Assembly (NCBI GenBank): GCA_016647705.1
Contig: CM028336.1
Location: forward strand, 5,638,048 to 5,702,047
Direction of reading: 5' to 3'
Origin: Eucommia ulmoides
Lineage: Eukaryota; Streptophyta; Magnoliopsida; Garryales; Eucommiaceae
Length of the DNA: 64,000 nt
Every line of letters starts with the position of its first letter. Position 1 is the stretch's first letter. Shown here in pieces: positions 10,975 to 21,154 of the stretch. The translations under genes were made by a program, and so were the position numbers. The notes below the pieces were generated by a model that was not told the origin of the DNA, made no database searches, and was given only the letters and a program-made list of their open reading frames with translations.

Positions 10975-12100
10975 CGCTACGTTTGGTACGTTGGAATGGA
11001 ATAGAATGAATGTGGTATTGGAATGAATATGGTATTGAAATGGAATAACCATTACCATTCCTATGTTTGGTGACAAATGAGATTAAACATGGTATTGGAA
11101 TGGTTATTACCATTGCTACGTTTGGTTACAAAATACATTAAACATAATATTAAAATGACCGATAAAAACATAAATATGGGAACAAAATCTGGGAATAAAA
11201 ACAAAAACAAAAATCTGGGAACAAAACAAAAACAGAAATATGGGAACAAAAACAAAAACAAAAATCTGAGAACAAAAATAAAAACTGGGAAGAAAAACAG
11301 AAATATGAGAACAAAAACAGAAATCTGGGAACAAAAATAGAAATATGGGAACAAAAATAGAAATCTAGGAACAAAAACAAAAACCAAAATCTGGGAACAT
11401 ATTTCTATTTTTGTTCCCAAATTTCTGTTTTTGTTTTGTTCCCAGATTTTTGTTTTTGTTCTCATATTTCTGTTTTTCTTCCCGATTTCTATTTTTGTTC
11501 CTAGATTTCTATTTTTGTTTTTGTTCCCATATTTTTATTTTTGTTTTGTTCCCAAATTTCTGTTTTTGTTTTATTCCCAGATTTCTATTTTTGTTTTTGT
11601 TCCCATATTTCGATTTCTGTTTTTGTTCTCATATTTCTATTTTTGTTCCCAAATTTATGTTTTTCTTCCCATATTTCTATTTTTATTTTGTTTCCAGATT
11701 TCTGCTTTTGTTTCCAAATTTTTGTTTTTGTTTTTATTCCTAGATTTCGTTCCCATATTTTTGTTTCCGTTCCATGTTTTTTGGGAACAAAAATATAAAA
11801 ACAACATCACCATATTTTTGTTTTTCTTCTCAGAATTTTATTTCCTATTGTGAAAAATACGGAAACACAAGTATAAGTAATTTTTTTTTACTTAATACTT
11901 CATTTCATTTGGAATTAAGTAATCCTGGGATTACCTAATACCTAATTTTATTTGGGATTGACTAATCCCAAAAATTGTGGGATTAGTCATTACTTGGGAA
12001 TGAGAATGAAAATCAATCACACCAACCAAACATAGAAATAGAATAACAATTCCAATGGTCATTCCAATCTCATCTTGAATCCTGCGTACCAAACGCCACC
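10975..12100. mobile_element. Harbinger-like foldback MITE with TTA target duplication
   Basis: TTA flanks both ends (10,972-10,974 and 12,101-12,103). The ends are CGCTACGTTTGGTACG and, on the other strand, GGTGGCGTTTGGTACG. Subterminal arms carry GGAATGGAATAG-type and complementary CATTCCAATCTCATC-type text. The core is a large inverted minisatellite: 11,170-11,400 repeats GGGAACAAAAACAGAAAT units, and 11,400-11,790 repeats the complement (ATTTCTGTTTTTGTTCCC). The TTA duplication, the 'GTTTGG' ends and the lack of coding sequence fit a Tourist/PIF-Harbinger-type MITE, here unusually long. Confidence 0.65.
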
Positions 12101-12103
12101 TTA

Positions 12104-12988
12104 ATGTCATCAGTCATATTTAATTTCAGAAAAAAAAAATAAAAAATTTAAAGGGACTTTTCAAAAGTTGTTGTTTTTTTTTCTTCAGATAATAATTTTA
12201 AAATAATATAATAGGTCTTTTTTTTTTTTATATATATATTATTTAATAGTTTCTATTATTTGATTAAAAAATATTGGAATAGAGCAAATGAAATTTAATA
12301 AATTTTATATGTAATTAATAGATGGAGAAAGAGAATTTTATTAATTGGTTGGACAAAGAGAAGATGAGGAAGAGATAAGTCACATATAATTAATTATAAT
12401 AAAAATAACCATGAATCGTATGGGTAAGTTTCAGTGATGCCCCTTGTCATTTGAAAAACTTACAACGATATCCTGCGTCATTTGAAAAATATATCTGACA
12501 CCGCTTTTGTTTGATATTAAATATAAAATTACTTATTTGTACTTATTACTATACAATTAAAAATTTAGTTAAACGTATCTAATAAAAGAATTATTCTTAT
12601 AAACCTCTTAAAAGAATTGAAATTTTGGAAAAATTTGATTTTTGTATTTAAATTTTGTTTATCTAATACATTTTCAATTCTAATTTTTCTTTTATTATTT
12701 TTCAGATCAATTGTTAGTTGCTACACATTTTTTTAGTATTTAAAGAGTACCTGGTACTGAATTTTTTAAATTTAAAATTATTCTGAGAATTAAATATTAT
12801 TGATTTATGTAATACATTTTTAATTCTGTTTTTTAATTACTTTTGAGATCAAATGATGGCTTGTTACAATATTTTGAGTATGTAAAGAGAAATGTTATTG
12901 ATTTTTTGAAATTTAAATTATTTTAAGAACTAAATATTTTTTATTTTTGAAATTTACTTACAATTTATATATAAACTACTTAATTTAG
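12104..12988. other. AT-rich intergenic DNA
   Basis: No gene, paired ends or recognisable repeat were found. 12,620-12,850 contains two loosely similar halves (TCTAATACATTTTCAATTCT against GTAATACATTTTTAATTCTG), suggesting an old local duplication. Confidence 0.5.
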
Positions 12989-13083
<95 letters not shown>

Positions 13084-13339
13084 TGTTTAGTGAAGTTTTC
13101 ATATGATAATTTATTTAGTAATATTTTCACTCAAATTAAAAAACAATGAGCTTGTGGATTTTTTGGTGGTTATTGTTTTGCTCTTTATTCTGTTTGTACC
13201 TTTTATCTCATTTTATATGAAATTATTTAACAATGAGCTTGTGGATTTTTTGGTGGTTATTGTTTTGCTCTTTATTATGTTTGTACCTTTTATCTCATTG
13301 TATATGAAATTATTTAGTGTTTACTTAATTTAGTTATAG

Positions 13340-13390
<51 letters not shown>

Positions 13391-13560
13391 TGTTTAGTGA
13401 AGTTTTCATATGATAATTTATTTAGTAATATTTTCACTCAAATTAAAAAACAACAAGCTTGTGGATTTTTTGGTGGTTATTGTTTTGCTCTTTATTATGT
13501 TTGTACCTTTTATCTCATTGTATATGAAATTATTTGAATAAAAAGAAAAAAAAAATCATC
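12989..13560. repeat. (AT)n runs and three copies of a ~90-150 bp unit
   Basis: (AT)n occupies 12,989-13,080 and again about 13,341-13,387. The unit containing GAGCTTGTGGATTTTTTGG begins near 13,081. A shorter copy starts near 13,231, and a third long copy runs 13,388-13,535. The long copies are almost identical, so the duplication is recent. The small ORF at 13,103-13,333 is just the repeat read through. Confidence 0.85.
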
Positions 13561-13732
13561 ACTTCTATCAAAACTTATATGAAAAACAAATAATTAAAAA
13601 AAATATATATTTTTTTTAAAAATAAAAAGTCTAGTAAGTATGAAATTATTTGCAAAGAAAAAAAAAAAACATTACTTCTATCGAAAATAAAAAAAAAAAT
13701 TTAATAAGTGAAACATTTATAGTTTTTATTTA

Positions 13733-15561
13733 GGGATTTTTATTCTTTAGATCAAAGTCTATACTCTCTCTCCTCATCAAACTATTATGAAAGTAAGGTT
13801 ATTATTTAGACCACTAACAAAACATAATTATTTTTTAATCCTTTCATGAAGATGAATTGACATATTTACCACTTATATATAGGGTAAGAAAAACCCTAAT
13901 TCCACATTCATTTACGCCTTTGAGAATTTGATCCCTGAAATCGCCGTCCACTGCGCCGTCCACTGTCTATCTCCCATGTTCATCCGACGATGACGCATCA
14001 CCGCTGTTGGTCCCCTTCAAGTTTGGCTACCTTGCTCGTTGACACTGCCGCCGCGATTTCTACGACGATTTCACCGAACGCCATTGCCAATTTCGACGAA
14101 CGCCGCCGCTGATTTCGACAACGATTTTGACAAATGACGAGATGCTGATTTCAACGACGATTTCGATGAACGTCGAGACAATTCAAAGACAGAGGCGGAA
14201 CTTCCCAGGTGTGATGTTCATGCGATTTTCTGATTTTTGGGGGAATTTGGGAATTTATGTTCATTGTGATTTTATTTTATTTTTTGCCTAATTTCTCCGT
14301 GAATCAATGAGTTTGGGTGAACATTCGTTGCGGTTTAGTGAACATTCAAACTGATTGTCTCAACGTGGAATGTAGAATGTTCATACCAATTCATTTTTGT
14401 GTTTCCGGTTGTGTTTTATGAATGTTTACATATATTGGTAGAAACAATGTCCACACCGATCGTTTTTCACTGATCTTATTTTAGGTTTTTGATTTTGGTG
14501 AATGTTCATACGAAGTGTTTTTAATTAGAGTAGGTTTGGTGAATGTTTTATACGACATGTGTTTTCAATGTACTTGGGGTGTTTTTTGTGAATGTTCGTA
14601 AATGGGTGTTTTCAATGTACTGGGGGGTCTTTTATACGAAGTGTGCTTGAAGATTGCACTAGTATGACACTTAAAGCGTATTAGTACCAAAAGACATACC
14701 AGTCCGGGTAACATTGATCATAGGAAGTGCTACATTTTTTAGTTCCGTCTTCTGATTGTGAATATGTTATATTGCAGAGCATATGTTGTTTTATGCAAGT
14801 GAAAAATATCCTTTGGAGGATAGTTACTCAAAGTATATCACCGAGGTACTTTGTTTACTTGCTATTGATATTTTAATGTTTTTATATGTTCAAATGATTA
14901 AGGTTTATGCTTTGTCATTATTGTTCTTTTCAATGTTGAATGTTTTATACGAAGTGTGTTTTCAATCTATTGGGGGTGTTTTTTATGAATGTTTATATAG
15001 GGGCTAGATTTGTTTTGATTTTTCATTTGTGAATACCCCTTTTGTTTGATTTTGTTCATATCGATTTTTCAGATCTGATTTTTTGGGGAGTTTTGGGTTG
15101 CTTTCTATTTTGCGAATATTTTCTCCAATTCTGTTCAGATTTTGAATGTTCATTAGGTTTGGTGAATATCCATAAAAACTGAAATGTACTCTTGCAGTGA
15201 CCGGTTCAACATTTATATGAACATTCACTATTTTTCATTTCTTGTCCAAAAAATTCGAAAATTATCTCATTAGGAAGAGAATTTTATGAATATTAATTTG
15301 ATGTTTTTTGTTCACTTCATAAACCTGGAATTCGATCACAACAGCCCTTTCTTTGTGATTGGGTTTGATGTTTTTGAAAATTATAATTTTCCATAAATAA
15401 TGGTCGTGCATAAAACTCAATGGTAGAGGTTTGTAAATACAACATCAATAGGAAGGTAAATGTTCGGGACTATTTTCTAAGAACTACAAAATTTATTCAA
15501 CTAGTTAATTGGTTTATTTTATGAGTTGTACATCTCTTAGGGTCTAAAAAATAAAAATCCA
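13733..15561 (+). mobile_element. 1.83-kb TIR element, copy A, with 9-bp target duplication
   Basis: TTTTATTTA flanks both sides (13,724-13,732 and 15,562-15,570). The ends are GGGATTTTTATTCTTTAGA and, on the other strand, TGGATTTTTATTTTTTAGA. A second copy in the opposite orientation is at 21,748-28,973. Inside are: a TATATATAGGG promoter-like site (about 13,875); a GC-rich exon-like segment starting with an ATG (about 13,990) rich in Thr, Asp and Arg codons; a possible splice donor (CCCAGGTGTGATG, about 14,210); then about 1 kb with many GAATGTTCAT motifs. A 9-bp duplication and gene-fragment content fit a Mutator-like (Pack-MULE style) element, but the TIRs are short for that family. No transposase is present. 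Confidence 0.7.
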
Positions 15562-15735
15562 TTTTATTTATTTATTTACCATTTAAAACTTATTTAAATA
15601 AAATGTTAATTGAAGAGCAAAAATTGAGAAGAATGAATTTTGTAAGCATTTAATAGGGATTTTAAAGGTGTGAATTGAGAATGAATAAAAATATATTTAT
15701 TGAGCTCTTATTCATTCTTAAGTTTTGTCTTTATA

Positions 15736-17073
15736 CTAATTTTAGCCCACGCAATGCGTGGGTTTAGACAAAAATATATATATATAAAAAAAATCATATT
15801 AGGTTTGTTTATAATAAGACGAAATAGTTGTTCATAATTTGGATGCTAAACCAATATAAATTGTATTTTCTTACTCATGATGTTTTCATTTTATACTATT
15901 AATAAAATTGATCGAATATATACCTATGTTTTTTGTAGCAAGACATGTTTCGAAAAAACATAATGGAAGTTAGAAACCATAAAATATAAATAAACAAAAT
16001 AAAAATCACAAAATTATGGATTGGCAAAATTGGTTTCTGACTTCGGAGCAAAAAAATCACAAAAATATCAACATATTGCGTGTTTTTCAATTTTTGTAAG
16101 TTAGTAGAATGTATGGATATAAATTATAAGAGTGTTTTTTTTATTTTTTTTTAGAATAGTATACGAACTTGAAATTTTAATCAATGTATTTCACGTTGGT
16201 ACAATAATTTTATGAATCTAAAATTATAATACTACTTTAAAATAATTGCAATTTTCATATAAAAAATTATATAATTTTTGTAGCGTACAATAGCTTTTAA
16301 GTTTTGAGAGAATTATTGGTTATTCTTAAAAAATCACTACAAAAAGTGAATTAGATAAATAGTTAATCGTAAAATTTGGATTTAAAAGAAAAAAAAAATT
16401 TAATGTATGGAATGCTCATCAAGACTCCATTTTTTTTTTCAATTATGGAAAAAAAATACATTCATTTAGGATAAGATTAATGATAAGATAGACTATTGGG
16501 GAAAATGATATCTTTGAGAGTCTATTATTTTCAACCCACATGATTCATCCATTCTTTGAATAAAAAATAATTTTTTTAAAAAAAACAAAATCCAATATTA
16601 TGAATATTTTTTTTTTGTAAAAATAAATGAAAGTTCGAATTGATAATAAAAACGAAACAAAAATAAATAAATAGAATTATTAATTAAGACAATTTTATTT
16701 GAATGAAAATTTATTTAATTTAAAAAAAATCAATTTTGTGAATTTATTTTTTTTTTTTAAAAAAAAAGAATGAAAATTTTAATTGATTGAAAAAGAAAAA
16801 GAAAAAGAAAAAGAAAAAAAATAAATAATTATAATTATTAATTAAAAAATAATTTATTTTATTATGTAAATATTGGAATTAGAAGTAATTTTTTATTCAT
16901 TTTCAATGTTATTAATTTGAATTAAAAGTAGTTTTCTATTAATTTAATGTTATTGGTAATGGGTAAAGAAGATTTTGACCATTAATTTAATAAGAGTAAT
17001 GAGATTGGAGAGATTACTCATATTTCATATTAGATGCTTGTATTCCACTTTATTATAATAAGATAGATATAGA
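15736..17073 (-). mobile_element. Probable non-autonomous Helitron
   Basis: On the minus strand it begins after an A with TCTATATCTATCTTATTATA at 17,073; the large Helitron at 34,869 starts TCTATATAATAAATC. It ends at 15,736 with an 8-bp hairpin (CCCACGCA/TGCGTGGG, 15,746-15,762), about ten further bases, TTAG, and then a host T. The expected terminus is CTAG, so one base differs. There is no target duplication, as expected. The interior is AT-rich and has no coding sequence. The call rests on both ends being in the right orientation and spacing. Confidence 0.5.
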
Positions 17074-17178
17074 TTTTTGTATTCATTGAATTTCTTAGTT
17101 GACAAATCTTTTCATTTTTATTTTGTTTCAGGTCATTAATAAGGAATAAAAACAAGCATAATTTTAAAATAACACTTA

Positions 17179-17583
17179 GGCCCCGTTTAGTTACTGTTTC
17201 CGTTCCCTTATTTATATTCTCATTCATAAAATTTTAGGATTAATGTACATAAACCCGTTTGGTAAAACATGATCCTGTTCACAGAATTTCGGGAGTAATT
17301 TGGGAGTATTTTTAGAATTCCTTAAGAATCTGAAAAACAAAAAACGTTGATTCCTATTCACTACTACAAAATTATTCCCATTACCACCCCCACCAACCAC
17401 CACCGCGCCGGCCACCATACATTTAAAAAAGTACAAATGTTGCAACCAAATGTGTAGTTTCAGGATAATGGTCATTACCAAACATGTTTCTATTCCTAGA
17501 ATACTCCAGAACGGAAACAGATTTCTTATCCCAATTTATTAGAAGTAGAAACAGAAAAGCAGAAACACTAACCAAACGCCACC
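17179..17583. mobile_element. Tourist-like (PIF/Harbinger) MITE, 405 bp
   Basis: TTA flanks both ends (17,176-17,178 and 17,584-17,586). The ends are GGCCCCGTTTAGTTACTG and, on the other strand, GGTGGCGTTTGGTTAGTG. More than 200 bp of its reverse complement matches the start of each ~1.03-kb tandem unit inside the large Helitron (for example 36,239-36,470; shared TTCTACTTC-AATAAATTGGG and GGTTGCAACATTT). This links the two loci and shows that a family member entered the Helitron. Confidence 0.75.
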
Positions 17584-17586
17584 TTA

Positions 17587-18200
17587 GTTACTTTGTTTTG
17601 CCACAATATCCATACATCTAATATACAATATCTCTAGTAAAAAATATCATAAAATACCATCACACCTTAGACATTCTATTTTGGTTTGATCAAAACTATC
17701 ATGTCAGATATCGAGAATGATCATGTTCAGTCCTTACTATATTTAGTAAGTCCCTTGGTAGATGTTCTTGTACCTCATACTAATAGATTGAGACTCATTA
17801 TTCCCAAAGAGAAAACAAGTTATAACTTAGATTGTTGACGACACTTTTCAACAATTCAATACCGAATAGGAACAATTTAGAATATCGAGTTATCAAATGT
17901 CTTTATTCTTCTCCTATTTAATCATATTTAATTGGCAAACATTCTACTCCACATCCAAGATCTACCGCGATATTGATAGAATTACAAGAATAATATGAAA
18001 AATATATTTTACTAATACTTGAGATTGAAATGTTTTTATAGAAACAAGGCTTAAATGTAATATTACAAGATTGACCATAGGACTTACATCTAACACGACA
18101 TATTCGAATATGCCTCCAGTACATCCAAATTTGTCCAATTTGTATTTTGTTGTCTATCATGTCCCATACATGCATCCACATATTCGATTCATTAACCTAA
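17587..18200. other. Unique-looking AT-rich DNA, no gene
   Basis: I see no domain, paired ends or repeat. Short ORFs on both strands around 17,918-18,307 have no recognisable features. Confidence 0.5.
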
Positions 18201-18621
18201 TTGCTCGTTTGGTTAGATGGAATGGAATCAATGTGGATTTGACCAATGGAATAACTATTCAATTATCTTATTTGATTGTTAGTATATGCTTAAAAACATA
18301 TAAATGAATAATACTTTTTCACATTTCAATTTTGAAATCAAATTCATTCACAATATCTACCTAATAATAGATTTGAAAAAAAAAATGACTACAAAATATG
18401 AGTATTAATATCCCATATGACAAATAATCAAAATCTACCAACAACTAAAATTGTTTTATATATTCTTAATTCGTTCTTTTCACTTTGAGAGCATAAATTA
18501 ATAGATTATTTTTCTCAATTTATTTTGGTTTAAGAATAGATATATTTTCCTTCTGAAATTACACTTCCATTTCCAATAGATATTTTTTTTTTCTTCAATT
18601 CCACTTCCATTTCCTCCACAC

Positions 18622-18672
<51 letters not shown>

Positions 18673-19508
18673 ATTTTATTTTTCTCAAATTTCTATTTCT
18701 TATTCATGGTAACAAATAGATTTTTTGTTCTCAAATATATATTTTTATTTTGGGAACATTAACTGATTTTTTTCGTTTTCAATTTTTTTTTTTTAATTAT
18801 TGAAAATATAAATTTGTAAATGAGAAAATATTATTTATATAGAAAACATTAACAGACAAAACAAAAAAAAAAAAAAAAAAAAAAAAAAAAACAAAAAAAA
18901 AAACATGTTTCTATTCAAAAAAAAAAAAAATTGAGAACAAAAAAATCTATTTCTATTCTTGAAACACTGCCGGTTTTTATATTTTTTTTACAGGTTGGAA
19001 AACAAGCCATTGTACGATTGGTTTCCAAATAAATGGGCCCCCTTAATTACACGTTTTGGACGACGATTTGAAAAGTTTCTAAACTTTTTTTTATTTTGAC
19101 TCATTTTGGACGACGATTTAAAAAGTAAAAATAAGTCTTTCCCCTTATAATTAAGGGGGGCCCACTGATTTGGAAATCCACCGTACAATGGCCGGTTTCC
19201 AACCTATTTGAAAATAAATAAAAACAGCCTGTGTTTCAGTCGGTTAACTCTAAAAATATAATAAAGTGCAAATGTGTATTAGTGAGGGAATTTATTATCT
19301 TTTAAGCATTGAATACATAAAGACCTCCAAAAAAGGCCCTACCATGAAATATTAAATACAATTCCGACCCATAAAATATGGAATCCAATTACATCTATTT
19401 TCATTCAATGGAATTAAAATTTTTTTTTCCAATGATTAACCAAAAATTGGAATCGAATGCGAAATTGAGATTCTATTCCACCTCCATTCTATCTAACCAA
19501 ATGCATCC
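18201..19508. mobile_element. Harbinger-like MITE with TAA target duplication, holding a nested hairpin MITE
   Basis: TAA lies at 18,198-18,200 and 19,509-19,511. The ends are TTGCTCGTTTGGTTAGATGG and, on the other strand, GGATGCATTTGGTTAGATAG, with GGAATGG-rich subterminal arms on both sides. The interior is AT-rich with long A and T runs, a run of 12 C (18,621-18,632), CT and TA microsatellites, and a second element at 18,992-19,205. A 1.3-kb length is large for a MITE, partly through the nested insertion and simple-repeat growth. Confidence 0.6.
18992..19205. mobile_element. Hairpin MITE, ~214 bp
   Basis: The first ~60 bp (AGGTTGGAAAACAAGCCATT, then GGGCCCCCTTAATTA) are repeated in reverse complement at the other end (AGGTTGGAAACCGGCCATTG, then GGGCCCCCCTTAATTA). 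TTTTGGACGACGATTT occurs twice in the middle as a direct repeat. RNA from it would fold into a long hairpin, a typical small-RNA source. The family is not identified. Confidence 0.7.
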
Positions 19509-19559
19509 TAAGAGAAATGTATGATACATGTACTTTGTTTAGTTACAAGGAAAAATTCT

Positions 19560-20112
19560 TCATTTCTTCACCAATTGTTGTTGAACTACCAACACGGAAA
19601 CCGGTCTCCTGATTTCTTCTGATGCTAATATATCCCTAATTGGACCCAACTCTTGCAATTTGCTCTACTCCGTTAGACCTGTCAGAAGCGGAGAGTCCTC
19701 TCAGTGGTACCGCCCTACGATGATGAGATCATATTCTTCCTGCAACTCATTAACTATCAATGCCGTCTCTGGCCCATCTCTTACTTTTTCCTCCTTATAA
19801 TCTATGTTTCGTTTGTTCAAACACGAGTCTTAAATCTTTCAAAACCTTGATGTCGAGAATGGTGTCCCACTGGTTAGATATAGCATCTTCCAAAGCTACT
19901 AGGCGAAAAAGGGTCAGCTGGATTGATGTCATTGATCTTGACATTCATTTTGCGTACACCAGGGCCTGTCGGTCGTCATTGCCTCCTAAGAAAATGATGG
20001 TAATGTTGTACGACGAGTTGGATGGATTAGTGGATTGTTGGGCCCGAATTTTGCTACGATTAACAAGAATTCCTACAGAACAAGGGGCCATTTCAAGCAC
20101 TTGTTGGTTTAC
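19560..20112 (-). pseudogene. CHX copy 1, exon 5 (C-terminal cytosolic region)
   Basis: The acceptor CAG precedes 20,112, and the exon begins VNQQVLEMAPCSVGIL as in copy 2. The sequence matches copy 2 exon 5 (60,325-60,879) to the stop codon position. Compared with copy 2, a CGA codon has become TGA just after LVYAK (about 19,940), and a small deletion shifts the frame near 19,810. Both would remove the end of the protein. Confidence 0.85.
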
Positions 20113-20151
20113 CTGTTTAGAAAACCCAATATATAAATTTGTTAGATTCCT

Positions 20152-20195
20152 ATCCCACACGTTGATCATCTGAGTATCAAAACCACTATATAAAA
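20152..20195 (+). promoter_or_regulatory. snRNA-promoter-like pair (USE + TATA), copy a
   Basis: ATCCCACACGT (20,152-20,162) resembles the plant snRNA upstream element RTCCCACATCG. TATATAAAA follows at 20,187, leaving 24 bases between them, a spacing nearer to RNA polymerase III than polymerase II snRNA promoters. It lies in CHX copy 1 intron 4 and is part of a short repeat also seen at 20,386-20,490. Activity is unknown. Confidence 0.35.
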
Positions 20196-20393
20196 TAAAC
20201 AAGCTGCTTTACTTAGTACCATATGATTTTAAGTTGCAATCTCCTAATATAGTATGAGAGTCTATGTTATAAGTCTCTCAACTTTGTAATCAAATTATTT
20301 GTGTAAGTCGGAAGTGGAAATTTTTATCATTATCTTGTAGTCAAATTATCCGTTCAAACTAGGGATTGCACTTAAAGGCAGGTGTTAGATTCT

Positions 20394-20434
20394 ATCTCAC
20401 ATCGATCACTTGATAACTCAAACCACTATATAAA
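20394..20434 (+). promoter_or_regulatory. snRNA-promoter-like pair (USE + TATA), copy b
   Basis: ATCTCACATCG (20,394-20,404) is one base from the plant USE consensus, and TATATAAA starts at 20,427, 22 bases on. About 100 bp match copy a: GTTAGATTC upstream, then CCACTATATAAA, CTTAGT-CCATA and CTCCTAATA downstream. A T run follows at about 20,466. It is probably a dispersed repeat with snRNA-type promoter parts rather than a host RNA gene. Confidence 0.35.
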
Positions 20435-20607
20435 TGAAAATAACTACTCCACTTAGTGCCATACGTTTTTAAGTTAGAACCTCCTAATAAGTAATTTGGA
20501 TTCTCTTAAATAATCGATATGGAACAAAAATCTAACGTACGGGGCAAACACCCATATTTTATTTTATTTTAAGTATCTAAATAATAAGATAAGCCTTCTT
20601 TAAAATT

Positions 20608-21154
20608 TTACGATTCTCAATGCATTGCTGTCGAAAGCCCATTTGCCGAAATAGTTCCATTTCCTATGAAAAGGTAGTATTACCATCGATACAGACTTAT
20701 CAAACGCCAACTTACATATATCAAGATGCATGAACTTCATTAGCAATATAGAGGTGAAAGCCTGCACACTCATCAAATCCTGATAATATTTTTGTAGCTG
20801 CAAGAAGATCTCGATGATTTTCTGAGACCGTGACTCAAATCCCGATGATTTCTGACCCAGTTGGTGGTTAATCATGAGTGGCGATGCCCTACCAGCCAGC
20901 TCCAACAGGTGGAGTTCGTTAACCACCACCGGACTCTCTTTAGTTGGATTAGAGTTTGCTAGAATATTCGGGGAGGAGACGGCGTCATCAGGCCAGTAAG
21001 CGCATGCTATAATTCAAAGCTCGACATTGGGAGCGCTATGGAGATTGGTTCTCTTTTGGTAGCCGGTGTACATTTTCGAATAGTCGTAGAAGAATTTTAC
21101 GTGGATCCATGAGATGGAAGAGATTATCATGACTGGCGTAATCATCAGAGAGAA
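20608..21154 (-). pseudogene. CHX copy 1, exon 4
   Basis: The peptide includes ESFSLMITPVMIISSISW, KMYTGYQKRT, ELAGRASPLMINHQLGQKSS and MVILPFHRKW. It covers the end of the membrane domain and the first half of the cytosolic region. It matches copy 2 exon 4 (61,742-62,302). One in-frame TGA (about 21,020) stands where copy 2 has CGA. The donor end differs from copy 2 (ATCGTAAAA in place of AAGGTAATA) but keeps GT. Confidence 0.8.

Noticed and set aside
11061-11853. Six overlapping Phe/Cys- or Asn/Lys-rich ORFs
   Set aside because: They come from the inverted minisatellite core of the foldback MITE and have no codon bias or domain.
15746-15762. GC hairpin read as a transcription terminator
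   Set aside because: The hairpin sits about ten bases inside a TTAG|T end and is matched by a Helitron-like 5' end 1.3 kb away, so a Helitron terminus explains it better.
19760-20173. Plus-strand 137-codon ORF
   Set aside because: It is the antisense of CHX copy 1 exon 5; the minus strand carries the recognisable protein.
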